Below are positions 45,915-54,714 of a stretch of 64,000 nt of DNA, piece after piece (the first letter of the stretch is position 1; every line of letters begins with the position of its first letter). The stretch is from the NCBI RefSeq assembly GCF_040813715.1, contig NZ_JBFOCH010000010.1; one strand, given 5' to 3'. Origin of the DNA: Mesorhizobium_K marinum. GTDB lineage: Bacteria > Pseudomonadota > Alphaproteobacteria > Rhizobiales > Rhizobiaceae. The notes below the pieces were generated by a model, which saw only the letters and a program-made list of their open reading frames with translations, did no database searches and was not told the DNA's origin. The position numbers and the translations under genes were made by a program.

Positions 45915-46937
45915 CTAACCCTTCGGTTCGGACTTTGCGTCGTAGCGCTTCTGCCATTCGGCCAGAATGGCCTTGCGGTTGTTGGCAGCCCATTCGAAGT
46001 CGTTCTTGATCATCCTGGAGGGAATGTCCTCGGGCAGATGCTCGACAGGCTTGGCGATGCCTGGATAGGCGACGACCGCGTAGCCGACATTGTACATCTC
46101 GTTGGCTTCCTTGGTGATGGACCAGTCGACCAGTTTCTGGGCGGCTTCGAGATTGGCCGTTCCGGCGATGATGGCGGTTGCTTCCGCCTCCCAGCCGGAA
46201 CCTTCCTCGGGGAAGATGATGTCGATCGGTGCGCCTGCCTTCTTGGCGTTGGCACCTGGGAACTCGAACGACACGCCGATTACCGTCTCGCCCGCCGCAG
46301 CCATCTTGCAGGGCTTGGAACCGGAGTGCGTGTAGGCGGCGATGTTCTCGTGCAGGCCGTCCATGAATGCCCAGGCGTCTTTCTCGCCGAACATCTGGAT
46401 CCAGGCGGAAACGTCCAGGAAGCCTGTGCCCGACGAGTTCGGGTTCGGCATCACGACATGGCCCTTGTACTCGGGCTTGGTCAGGTCCTTCCACGACTTG
46501 GGCGGGGTGAGGCCGACCTTCTCCGCCTCGATGGTGTTGTAGCAGAGCGCAGCCACATAGGCGTCCATGCCGACCCAGCTCGGCGGGGTGGACGAGTCCA
46601 CGAATTTCGGATCGAGCTTTTCGACGCCGGCCGGCGCGTAAGGCTCGAGCATGCCTTCGCTCTTCAGCAGGAGAAGCGATGTTGCCGCCACGCCCCACAC
46701 AACATCGGCCTGCGGGTTGTCCTTCTCCGCCAGCAGCTTGGCGGTCATGACGCCGGTCGAGTCACGAACCCAGTTGATCTTGATGTCGGGATTGGCGGCT
46801 TCGAAAGTCTGCTTGTAGCGGTCGAGGTCAACAGCCTCGATCGAGGTATAGACAGTCAACTGGGTCTCGGCGAAGGCCGCCGATGCGGATAGGGCCGTCG
46901 CGAAAGCGGCAAGTGCGGCTGCGCGATATGTTGTCAT
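45915..46937 (-). CDS. aminoethylphosphonate-type ABC transporter substrate-binding protein
   Basis: A 340-aa periplasmic binding protein with a Sec signal (cleavage near ASAAFAETQ). It belongs to the iron/2-AEP class II group (PhnS2/TIGR03261 type): QLTVYTSIEAVDLDRYKQTF, LLAEKDNPQADVVWG and MPNPNSSGTGFLDVSAW are typical. ATG 46937 is preceded by GGGGAAC. It is followed by the ATPase and permease genes. A ligand such as 2-aminoethylphosphonate is inferred from the family and from phnW nearby. Confidence 0.92.
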   Translation of the reverse strand: MTTYRAAALAAFATALSASAAFAETQLTVYTSIEAVDLDRYKQTFEAANPDIKINWVRDSTGVMTAKLLAEKDNPQADVVWGVAATSLLLLKSEGMLEPYAPAGVEKLDPKFVDSSTPPSWVGMDAYVAALCYNTIEAEKVGLTPPKSWKDLTKPEYKGHVVMPNPNSSGTGFLDVSAWIQMFGEKDAWAFMDGLHENIAAYTHSGSKPCKMAAAGETVIGVSFEFPGANAKKAGAPIDIIFPEEGSGWEAEATAIIAGTANLEAAQKLVDWSITKEANEMYNVGYAVVAYPGIAKPVEHLPEDIPSRMIKNDFEWAANNRKAILAEWQKRYDAKSEPKG

Positions 46938-47126
46938 GATTGTGTTCCCCATTTTTTGGCACCTGAAGCGGATGCAAGGGGACGCTTGCTGCTCTGCGGC
47001 AGGCCGGTACCGCCGGCTTCAAGACGTCCATGACCAGAATGTTGGGGAACGGACCTGGATAAGTAAAATCTATTTAATCGATGACACTATCGCTCATGGC
47101 GATACATGTCGTGGCGCAGGAAGCAT

Positions 47127-48473
47127 TCAGCCGGCCATGACTGCGCGCTCGACGATGGCCAGCGCACGGTCGAGGTCCTGACGTTCGATCACGAGCGGAG
47201 GCGACAGTGTCAGCACATTGCCCGCACTGATCTTGAAGCTCAGACCTTCCTCGAGGCAGCGATAGTAGACACGCTCCGCCAACTCGCGGGCAGGAGCATA
47301 GCTGTCGATGTCGGTCACAAGCTCGACACCCATCATCAGGCCACGGCCGCGCACCTCGCCGAAATGCGGGCTGCGTGCCATCGTCTGTGAAAGCCTTGCC
47401 ATGGCATAGCCGCCGAGTTCGGCCGCCCGCTCGACGAGGCCTTCGTCCTCGATGATGCCGATCGTGGTCAGCGCCGCGCGCGCCGTCACCGGGTTCTTCT
47501 CGTGGGTGTAGTGACCGATCGCGTAGTCGCCGGCGACGTCAAGGTCGCGCCTTGCGACGACCGAAGCGATAGGCAGGATACCGCCGCCCAGCGACTTGCC
47601 CAGAACGAGTAAGTCGGGAACGACGCCGTCATGCTCGTGCGAGAAGAACTTGCCGGTCTTGCCAAGGCCGGTCGGGATTTCGTCGAAGATGAGCAGAGTG
47701 CCGTGCCGGTCGCAGGCTTCTCGCACGGCTTTCCAGAATCCGGGCGCCGGAACCAGGGGGGTGGCGCGCATAGGTTCGGCAACGACGGCGGCGAAATCTC
47801 CCTCGCGCCCAAGCACGAAGGAGATCATGTTCGCGCACGCACGGGCGGAAGCTTCGAGGCAGTCGTGCCCGTAGGCGCAGTTCCGACTCGCCCACGGCGC
47901 GACGTGTTCGGCGCCGGTGACAAGCGGACCGGCAATCTGCGAGCGGAACGTCGCCTCGCCGCCGACGCTGGCCGCGCCGAAGCCCGCGCCGTGGAAGGCA
48001 TCCCAGAAAGACAGCGTCTTGAAGCGTCCGGTGGCGGCGCGCGCCACCTTCAACGCGACTTCGATCGCATCCGAGCCACCAGTGGTGAACAGCACTTTCG
48101 AGAGGTCGCCCGGCGCCAGCCGCGCCAGCTTCTCGGCCAACTCCACCGCGGGTTCGCAGGCGAAGCGGCGCGGTGCGAAACTGAGATCATCGAGCTGCTG
48201 TTTTATGGCAGCGACAAGCCGCGGGTGGGCATAGCCGATATGATGGACGCTGTTGCCATGGAAATCCATGTATCGCCTGCCCGCCAGGTCCTCTATCCAT
48301 ATTCCTTCGGCCTTCGCGATCGTCGATACGCAAGGGCTGGACAGGCTCTGGTGCAGGAAGGCGTCGGCGTCGCGCCGGAGAAGCTCGTGGGTCGGCGCGT
48401 GATGCTGGCGCGCGTTCCACTCCTGCCGAGCTGGAGCACGGTTGGACTCGCCTTCCGTGTGGACAATGGTCAT
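47127..48473 (-). CDS. class III PLP enzyme, probable (R)-1-hydroxy-2-aminoethylphosphonate ammonia-lyase (PbfA-like)
   Basis: A 448-aa fold-type I PLP protein annotated by fold as a class III aminotransferase. Motifs: NSVHHIGYAHPRL, TTGGSDAIEVALK, IFDEIPTGLGKTG and the PLP lysine in LVLGKSLGGGILP. PLP proteins of this group that sit beside phnW/phnA/phnY or phnX have been described as PbfA, which eliminates ammonia from R-HAEP to give phosphonoacetaldehyde. ATG 48473 is preferred to 48515 because GGGGAGAG precedes it. An ordinary ω-aminotransferase cannot be ruled out from sequence alone. Confidence 0.82.
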   Translation of the reverse strand: MTIVHTEGESNRAPARQEWNARQHHAPTHELLRRDADAFLHQSLSSPCVSTIAKAEGIWIEDLAGRRYMDFHGNSVHHIGYAHPRLVAAIKQQLDDLSFAPRRFACEPAVELAEKLARLAPGDLSKVLFTTGGSDAIEVALKVARAATGRFKTLSFWDAFHGAGFGAASVGGEATFRSQIAGPLVTGAEHVAPWASRNCAYGHDCLEASARACANMISFVLGREGDFAAVVAEPMRATPLVPAPGFWKAVREACDRHGTLLIFDEIPTGLGKTGKFFSHEHDGVVPDLLVLGKSLGGGILPIASVVARRDLDVAGDYAIGHYTHEKNPVTARAALTTIGIIEDEGLVERAAELGGYAMARLSQTMARSPHFGEVRGRGLMMGVELVTDIDSYAPARELAERVYYRCLEEGLSFKISAGNVLTLSPPLVIERQDLDRALAIVERAVMAG

Positions 48474-48528
48474 CGCCGCGTCTCTCCCCGCTCGGCCTGA
48501 CGCCTGGCCGGTCATGTTGCCAGAGGCA

Positions 48529-49641
48529 TCAGTTGAATAGCTCGGTTATGGTTTCCTCGCCAATGGCGAAAGCCGTGCTCGCGCCGGTGCCGCTGGTGAT
48601 CATGACGAGGCGGATATCGTCGCCGGGCCGCTCGAGGAAATGCGCGCGTTCCGGCGCGGACGCGTAGGTCCCGGTCCAGCGCGCCGCAACTGTCGGCGCC
48701 GTTGCAAAGACCGCACCGAACTCTTGCAGGATCAATGCGTCGACAGCTTCCGATCCGAAGGGATCAGGCGTTTGCCCGTAGTGATGGGAATCGCCGACGA
48801 CGAGCGAACCGTCGGCGCTCTGCACCGCGATCATGTGCACGCCGTTGCGCAGGGCTTCGGCGCTGTCGCCTTCGAGCCGCGCGCGCAGGGACGAGGCTTC
48901 GGGGAGCGATGAGTAGCCGGGGTAGCGGATAAGGCTCAGATCGGAGACCACGGCCGAGCCGAGGCGAAGACCATTGGCTGCAAGGCGCAGCATCTGCAGT
49001 TTGCAGCGCTGTACGTCGTGACGGGCGATGAAGCCAGGAAAGAGCCCTGTCAAATCGTCGCCCGGGCAGACCACGGTCTTCGCGGCGCGCACCGGGCCGC
49101 CGCTGGTATCGACGACGGGCGGACAGACGCCGTTGACGGTCGTTGCGAAGCGGAAATCCACCTTCAGTTCAGCCTCGAGATAGGACGCTATCCTGGGGAT
49201 AGCTTCACGCGATTCAACGCGGATTTCCGCCGGGCTCAGAAGGCCGCCGCGTAGGTTCTCAAGGTTGAGGCCGGGCTGTCTGCGGCCGAGTTCGCCGGGG
49301 GAGAGCAAGGTGCAGCCGGCGCTGCTGTCCATGGCTGCAAACGCCTCGAGCAGCGTCAGCGCTTCCGGTCGCTGCGCTACGGCGAGCAGCCCCTGGTGCA
49401 GGATTTGGATGCCGGCCGGACCGGCGATCTCGAGCCAAACCTCCCGCGAACGTTCGGCAAGTTTCCTCTGGCGGCCGGGCTCTTCGGCGGACACAACGAC
49501 GAGGCCAAAATTCCGGATCGACGCACCGTTGGCCTGCGCATCGCGGTCGATGACCACCACACTCAGGCCACGCTTGGCTGCCGCTAGGGCATGAGCCAGT
49601 CCGACGATGCCCGCGCCGACGACGGCAAGATCGTATGTCAT
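48529..49641 (-). CDS. phosphonate-associated FAD-dependent oxidoreductase (TIGR03364/PbfC type)
   Basis: A 370-aa DAO-family flavoprotein: FAD loop VVGAGIVGLAHALAAAKRG, SIRNFGLVVVS, and the C-terminal MITSGTGASTAFAIGEE. The group TIGR03364 was defined by its association with phosphonate genes. Members (PbfC and PbfD) have been reported to oxidise N-methyl-aminoethylphosphonate or aminoethylphosphonate to phosphonoacetaldehyde. Which of the two substrates this copy uses cannot be told. It starts 8 bp past the phnY stop and is co-directional with the operon. Confidence 0.85.
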   Translation of the reverse strand: MTYDLAVVGAGIVGLAHALAAAKRGLSVVVIDRDAQANGASIRNFGLVVVSAEEPGRQRKLAERSREVWLEIAGPAGIQILHQGLLAVAQRPEALTLLEAFAAMDSSAGCTLLSPGELGRRQPGLNLENLRGGLLSPAEIRVESREAIPRIASYLEAELKVDFRFATTVNGVCPPVVDTSGGPVRAAKTVVCPGDDLTGLFPGFIARHDVQRCKLQMLRLAANGLRLGSAVVSDLSLIRYPGYSSLPEASSLRARLEGDSAEALRNGVHMIAVQSADGSLVVGDSHHYGQTPDPFGSEAVDALILQEFGAVFATAPTVAARWTGTYASAPERAHFLERPGDDIRLVMITSGTGASTAFAIGEETITELFN

Positions 49642-49648
49642 GCAGGTT

Positions 49649-51103
49649 CTACCAGGGCAGCGAGAAGGTCTTGACGTTGGTGAACGACTTCATCGCTTCG
49701 ATCACGCCCTCCTTGTAGCCGTTGCCGGAATCCTTGATTCCACCGAAGGGGCTCATCTCGATGCGGTAGCCGGGAACTTCCCAGATGTTGACCGTGCCGA
49801 CCTTCAGGCCCGCAATGTATTTCTGCATGCGACGGTAGTCGTTGGTGCAGACGCCCGAAGAAAGCCCGAAGGCGGTCGAGTTGGAGAGCGCCATGAGCGC
49901 GTCGTCGTCATCCGGCGCACGAATGATTGGCACGATCGGGCCGAAGGTCTCCTCCATCACCAGTTCGGATTCGTGCGGGACGCGGTCGACGACGATCGGC
50001 GGGAGGAGGGCCCCGCTGCGACCCGGATGATAGAGGACATCCGCACCAGCCTCGGCAGCTTTCTCGACCCGGCTTTCAAACAGCGCGGCAGCCTTCTCGT
50101 GCACCACTGTGCCGAGCTGCGTTGCCGGATCCATCGGATCGCCGAAGACGATCTTCCTAGCCCGCTCAAGCACCATGGGTACGAAGCGGTCGGCCACCTG
50201 TTCCTGGACGAGGATGCGCTTGACGGCCGTGCAACGCTGGCCGGAGTTCTTGGTGGCGCCTGCTACCGCAAGATCGGCGGCTTTGGCCAGATCGTCGTCG
50301 GACAGGTCGTTGAGCACGATGAACGGATCGTTGCCGCCGAGTTCGAGCACCTGCCGCTTGTAGCCGGCCTTCGACGCGATCATCTTGCCGACGGGTACGC
50401 CGCCGGTGAAGGTGATCAGGTCGATGTTGGGATTGGTGATCATCTCGTCGCCGATGTCGGCCGGCCAGCCGGTTACGACGGAGAGCATTTCAGGCGGCAG
50501 GCCGGCCTCGTACAGGATGTCGGCCAGCACCAGCGCGGTCATCGGCGTCAGCTCCGTTGGCTTGACGACGACACAGTTGTTGGTGGCGATCGCCGGCGCG
50601 ACCTTGTGCGAGACCATGTTCAGCGGATGGTTGAACGGGGTGATCGCGGAGATGGCGTTGAGCGGCTCGCGTACGGTAAAAATCTTGCGCGCCTTGCCGT
50701 GAGGGGTCAGGTCGCAGGAAAAGACCTGACCGTCATCGTGGATCGCCAGTTGCCCGGCGAGCGTGAAGACGTCAAAGGCGCGGCCGACCTCATAGAGCGA
50801 ATCCTGCTTGGAGATTCCCAACTCGAGCGTGACGAGATCCGAAATTTCGTCCTTGCGACCGTTCAGAAGCTCGGCTGTGCGCAACAGGATGCGCTGGCGC
50901 TCATAGCGGGTGAGCTTCGGCTGGAAGGCGGCCGCGATTTCGAAGGCCCGGCGGGCGTGCTCGGCGCCGCCCGCCGGCACGGTGCCAACCACGGTGTCGT
51001 CCCACGGATATCGAACCTCGACGACGCCGTCGGCATCGACCCTTTCGCCGGCGATGCGCATAGGCTCGTGGCGAACAGTGATGGTGGGTTGCGCCTTGGT
51101 CAT
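49649..51103 (-). CDS. phnY: phosphonoacetaldehyde dehydrogenase
   Basis: A 484-aa aldehyde dehydrogenase that oxidises phosphonoacetaldehyde to phosphonoacetate. ALDH motifs: TPFNHPLNMVSHKVAPA, FTGGVPVGKMIA, catalytic Glu in LELGGNDPF and the nucleophile Cys in SGQRCTAVKR. It sits directly between phnA and the FAD enzyme in the phnWAY order known from Sinorhizobium meliloti. ATG 51103 with GAGGGA upstream is chosen; a GTG at 51118 overlapping the phnA stop is also open. General ALDHs are similar, so the name depends on the gene context. Confidence 0.92.
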   Translation of the reverse strand: MTKAQPTITVRHEPMRIAGERVDADGVVEVRYPWDDTVVGTVPAGGAEHARRAFEIAAAFQPKLTRYERQRILLRTAELLNGRKDEISDLVTLELGISKQDSLYEVGRAFDVFTLAGQLAIHDDGQVFSCDLTPHGKARKIFTVREPLNAISAITPFNHPLNMVSHKVAPAIATNNCVVVKPTELTPMTALVLADILYEAGLPPEMLSVVTGWPADIGDEMITNPNIDLITFTGGVPVGKMIASKAGYKRQVLELGGNDPFIVLNDLSDDDLAKAADLAVAGATKNSGQRCTAVKRILVQEQVADRFVPMVLERARKIVFGDPMDPATQLGTVVHEKAAALFESRVEKAAEAGADVLYHPGRSGALLPPIVVDRVPHESELVMEETFGPIVPIIRAPDDDDALMALSNSTAFGLSSGVCTNDYRRMQKYIAGLKVGTVNIWEVPGYRIEMSPFGGIKDSGNGYKEGVIEAMKSFTNVKTFSLPW

Positions 51104-51114
51104 GGTCGTGTCCC

Positions 51115-52374
51115 TCACTTCTGCTGCGCCGCGGCCATGGCCACATAGTAGAAGGCGTCGAAGTTGCGGAGCGTCGGCGCGTCCGGCATGTCCGGCAGGA
51201 CACGGTTGACGATGAAGGGCACCGCCTGCTCGGTCAGGCCGCCATGCGAGCGTAGCGGCTCATCGAGGGCCGCGAGATTGTGCAGGTGCTCGGACGTCCC
51301 CACGGTGACGTTTTCGCCCGAGACCATCACGATGTCTCCAATGCGATCCTCTGGCAGCTCGTAGCGCGCGCAAGCCTCCTCGCGGCCGAGCACGACGGTG
51401 ATGCCGTCGATCGCAGCCAGACGAGTGATGATGGCCGACCTGTCGGCGCCTGCCGGCAGATAGGCCGTTGCGAACGAGCCGAGCGCGCCATGATGAACCA
51501 CATAGGGATCGGTAATCGGCAGGATGACGCGCGCCGCATCCTTGCCGACCCACTCGTCGAGCAAATCCTGGACGTAGATTACCGAGGGCGAGCCGTCGGC
51601 GTGGTGCTTGGGCTTCATGCCGTGGTCGGCTGTAACGACGATGGCGGCTCCCAGAGCGTCGAGCTCTGCGAGATACTTGTCGAACATCTCGTAGAAATCG
51701 TTCGCCTGCTTCACGCCCGGCGCATACTTGTGCTGCACGTAGTCCGTCGTGGTCAGATACATCACGTCCGGCTTGAACTCCGTGAGAAGCTTGACGCCGG
51801 CGGCGAAGACGAACTCCGACAGTTCGGCCGAATAGACTTCGGGAACCGGTCGGCCGAGCCAGGCGGAGGCGTTGTCGATGCCGTTGGCAGCCTTGGTGGT
51901 GGTGTCCGACTTCTCCGAAGAGAAGCAGATCGCACGGTTGTCGTCATAGGCTAGGCCGTGGCCGAGCAGGGCGCGCAATTTGTCCTTGGCGGTGACGACG
52001 GCGACTTTGGCGCCGGCGTCGTAGAACGCCTTGAAGACAGTCGGCGCGCGCAGGAACTTCGGGTCGTTCATCATAACCTCTTCCCCGGTTTCCGGGTTGT
52101 AGAGGTAGTTGCCGCAGATGCCGTGCACTGAAGGCGGGCGTCCCGTGGCGATCGACAGATTGTTGGGGTTGGTGAAGCTCGGGATCACCGAGTGTGCGGT
52201 GCGGACCGTGCCGCTCTCGCGGATGCGCTTGAGTGTGGGCATCAACCCGGCCGCAATGGCTTCGTCCAGATAGGCCGGCTCGCAGCCGTCCAGGCAGATG
52301 GCGATCGCGGGCACACGAGGCCAAGCGTAGGATCGGCCGTTGGCTGAAACGGAGACAGGAGACATCTGGTTCAT
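51115..52374 (-). CDS. phnA: phosphonoacetate hydrolase
   Basis: A 419-aa zinc enzyme of the alkaline phosphatase superfamily that cleaves the C-P bond of phosphonoacetate into acetate and phosphate. Metal-site Asp in ICLDGCEP, nucleophile Thr68 in IPSFTNPNNLSIATG, MYLTTTDYVQHKYAPG, and TADHGMKPKHH are visible and match known PhnA hydrolases. It should not be confused with the unrelated small PhnA zinc-ribbon protein of E. coli. ATG 52374 has GAGGA upstream. A 112-bp gap to phnW carries a palindromic motif, so it may have its own promoter. Confidence 0.95.
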   Translation of the reverse strand: MNQMSPVSVSANGRSYAWPRVPAIAICLDGCEPAYLDEAIAAGLMPTLKRIRESGTVRTAHSVIPSFTNPNNLSIATGRPPSVHGICGNYLYNPETGEEVMMNDPKFLRAPTVFKAFYDAGAKVAVVTAKDKLRALLGHGLAYDDNRAICFSSEKSDTTTKAANGIDNASAWLGRPVPEVYSAELSEFVFAAGVKLLTEFKPDVMYLTTTDYVQHKYAPGVKQANDFYEMFDKYLAELDALGAAIVVTADHGMKPKHHADGSPSVIYVQDLLDEWVGKDAARVILPITDPYVVHHGALGSFATAYLPAGADRSAIITRLAAIDGITVVLGREEACARYELPEDRIGDIVMVSGENVTVGTSEHLHNLAALDEPLRSHGGLTEQAVPFIVNRVLPDMPDAPTLRNFDAFYYVAMAAAQQK

Positions 52375-52425
52375 GGCATTTCCTCAAATCTGACAGGTCG
52401 GTGCCTGTGTCGCGCATTCCAATCC

Positions 52426-52452
52426 ATTTGCCCAATCGCAATTCTGAATTGG
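52426..52452. promoter_or_regulatory. candidate LysR operator upstream of phnA
   Basis: ATTTGCCCAATCG followed by the palindrome CAATTCTGAATTG. The first part and the spacing recur upstream of phnW at 53732-53758. Assigned to the phosphonate LysR regulator by inference. Confidence 0.5.
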
Positions 52453-52486
52453 TTTGATTGACGCGTTCTATGGTTTGTCGTTCGCC

Positions 52487-53683
52487 TCAAGCAGCCAACT
52501 TCGACCGTTCATCGAGCGCGGCGCTCGGTGGGGCGGCGCTGGTCACGCCCATCTCCGCGAGCGACAGCCCGGCCGCCTCGACGACACGGCGCATTACATG
52601 TTCGTCCATCCGCCCGATGCAGCCGACGCGGAACGAGTCCACCACCGTCAGCTTGCCGGGATAGATGATGAACCCCTTCTCCTTCATCAGCTCATAGAAC
52701 TTCGAAAAAACGAAGTTCGGATCGGCGGGGCAGAAGAATGTGACGATGATCGGCGACAGCCAGTGGTCCGACAGCAGCGTCTCGAAGCCGAGTTCTTTCA
52801 TGCTGGCAACCATGACGTCGCGGTTCCGCGTATAGCGGGCGCCGCGCGCCGCGACCCCGCCCTCTGCTTCGTGCATCTTCAGCGCCTCGATGAAGGCGGC
52901 AACGACGTGTGTGGGCGGCGTGAACCGCCACTGGCCCGTCTTCTCCATAGTTGTCCACTGGGCGTGGACGTCGAGCGACAGTGAATGGCTGTTGCCCTTT
53001 GCCGCTTCCAACGCCGTCTTCCTGGCGATGACGAAGCCAAAGCCGGGTACGCCCTCGATGCACTTGTTGGCTGACGACACCATCGCTTCGTAGGGTATGC
53101 GGCTTATCTCGAGCGGCACGGCCCCGAAGGCACTCATCGAATCGACGAGCAACTTGCGGCCCCGGGAATGCACGGCATCGGAAATCTCTGCGAGTGGATT
53201 CAGAATTCCGGAACTGGTCTCGCAATGGATGGCGATGACATGGGTGATCGCCGGATCGGCGTCGAGCGCAGCGGCGACCTCGTCGCCTCGCGGCGGCAGA
53301 TAGTCGCCTTTGTCGATCAGCGTGTGAGCGCGGCCGAGATAGTCCATCGTCTGGGCCGCCCGAAGCCCATACGCGCCGTTCGCCAAGACGAGGACCTTTC
53401 CGTCCTTCGGCACGAACGACCCCAACATCGCTTCGACGCAGAACGATCCCGAGCCCTGCATCGGGACGCAGTCGTATGCTCCCTTCTCGTCGCCGATCAG
53501 ATCGAGCAGACGGCGGCGCAGATCCGCGGTCATCGCGCGGAAGTCAGCATCCCACGAGCCCCAGTCCTTCAGCATCGCCTGCTTGACCGAATAAGCGGTC
53601 GTGAGGGGGCCTGGCGTCAGCAGGTAGGGCTCGCCCAGCGCGGGCGCTTCGAAGGGGGGATTTTTCGAGAATTCTGGCGCCAT
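52487..53683 (-). CDS. phnW: 2-aminoethylphosphonate--pyruvate transaminase
   Basis: A 398-aa class V aminotransferase that converts 2-aminoethylphosphonate plus pyruvate to phosphonoacetaldehyde plus alanine. LLTPGPLTTAYSVKQAML, QGSGSFCVEAML, HCETSSGILNPL and the PLP lysine ~207 in SSANKCIEGVPGFGF are family hallmarks. ATG 53683 gives the usual N terminus; upstream codons are open but unlike the family. It is the first gene of a long minus-strand operon and is divergent from the LysR gene at 53819. The alanine made here could be recycled to pyruvate by Ald elsewhere in the window. Confidence 0.95.
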   Translation of the reverse strand: MAPEFSKNPPFEAPALGEPYLLTPGPLTTAYSVKQAMLKDWGSWDADFRAMTADLRRRLLDLIGDEKGAYDCVPMQGSGSFCVEAMLGSFVPKDGKVLVLANGAYGLRAAQTMDYLGRAHTLIDKGDYLPPRGDEVAAALDADPAITHVIAIHCETSSGILNPLAEISDAVHSRGRKLLVDSMSAFGAVPLEISRIPYEAMVSSANKCIEGVPGFGFVIARKTALEAAKGNSHSLSLDVHAQWTTMEKTGQWRFTPPTHVVAAFIEALKMHEAEGGVAARGARYTRNRDVMVASMKELGFETLLSDHWLSPIIVTFFCPADPNFVFSKFYELMKEKGFIIYPGKLTVVDSFRVGCIGRMDEHVMRRVVEAAGLSLAEMGVTSAAPPSAALDERSKLAA

Positions 53684-53731
53684 TGTGTGCAACTCCGGTG
53701 AACGCGGCCACACCATGCGCTGAGCTTTTCT

Positions 53732-53763
53732 ATTTGCCAAATCGTTATTTTGTATTCATCAAT
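53732..53763. promoter_or_regulatory. candidate LysR operator between phnW and lysR
   Basis: ATTTGCCAAATCG (53732-53744) resembles the site upstream of phnA. It is followed by TTTGTATTCATCAAT (53749-53763), which resembles a site in the second LysR divergent region. Confidence 0.5.
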
Positions 53764-53818
53764 AAGTTGTGGCGATAGGTCGTCGGTCGGTCGGTCAGCC
53801 GGCATTCGGGAAAAATGA

Positions 53819-54691
53819 ATGCGTTACGTTCAGCTCAGAGCATTTCACTACGTGGCGATCTGCGGAGGATTTTCACGGGCGGCCGAGGCACTTTTCCTCA
53901 CCCAGCCCGCGATCTCCGACCAGGTCCGCAAGCTGGAGGAAGAGTACGACGTTCTGCTTTTCAACCGGCACAAGAAACAGGTTTCGCTGACGCAGCAGGG
54001 GCAGCAGCTTCTGGATATCACGCACCGCATGTTCGATACTGAACAGCAGGCGCTAGACCTACTTTCGGAATCGAAAGCGCTCCGGTCGGGCGTCCTGCGA
54101 ATAGTCGCCGATGCGGCCCACCACATGCTGCATGTGCTGGGACGCTTCCGTGAGGCCTATCCCGGCATCCAGATCAGCGTCCGGTCCGGCAACACGGAAA
54201 CGGTGATCTCAAGCCTGTTTGCCTATGAGGCCGACCTCGGCATTCTCGGCGAAATTCCACAGGGCAGGGAGTTCGAGATCTTGCATCTCAACTCCACGCC
54301 TATCATTGCGTTTGTCGCCGGTTCGCATGCACTGGCCGGGCGTCAGTCCGTTACTCTCGAGGAACTGGTCGGCCATTCCCTGATCATGCGCGAGCGCGGG
54401 TCTAAGACCCGGCACAAGCTGGAGGCCATGGCGCAAGACCATGGTGTAACTCTTAAAGCGACGATCGAGGCGGAAGGTCGCGAGGCCGTGCGCGAGATCG
54501 TCGCGTCGGGGGCGGGCGTCGGTTTCGTTTCGGCTGCCGAGTTTGGACTGCATAGCGGCCTGTCGCCACTGAGGATCGACGCGCCGGAAGTCATGATGGA
54601 TGAGGCGCTCATCTGCCTGCGCGAACGCTCGGGCGGCAAGCTGGTCCGCGCCTTCTGGAAGATCGCCGAGCAGGTTGCGGTCGAGAACTGA
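53819..54691 (+). CDS. LysR-family regulator of phosphonate catabolism
   Basis: A 290-aa LysR protein: N-terminal winged helix (LRAFHYVAICGGFSRAAEALFLTQPAISDQV) and a LysR substrate domain. It resembles the group of LysR regulators found beside aminoethylphosphonate genes (TIGR03339). It is divergent from phnW with 135 bp between, which holds two candidate operator motifs. It probably activates the phnW operon in the presence of aminoethylphosphonate or a derived ligand. ATG 53819 is chosen over ATG 53815, which is out of frame. Confidence 0.9.
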   Translation: MRYVQLRAFHYVAICGGFSRAAEALFLTQPAISDQVRKLEEEYDVLLFNRHKKQVSLTQQGQQLLDITHRMFDTEQQALDLLSESKALRSGVLRIVADAAHHMLHVLGRFREAYPGIQISVRSGNTETVISSLFAYEADLGILGEIPQGREFEILHLNSTPIIAFVAGSHALAGRQSVTLEELVGHSLIMRERGSKTRHKLEAMAQDHGVTLKATIEAEGREAVREIVASGAGVGFVSAAEFGLHSGLSPLRIDAPEVMMDEALICLRERSGGKLVRAFWKIAEQVAVEN

Positions 54692-54714
54692 ACAGCGGTA
54701 CCCGCGCAGGCAAC

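Noticed and set aside
51115..52374. Naming confusion with the E. coli PhnA zinc-ribbon protein
   Set aside because: This protein is 419 aa with alkaline-phosphatase-superfamily motifs and lies with phnW and phnY, so it is the phosphonoacetate hydrolase.
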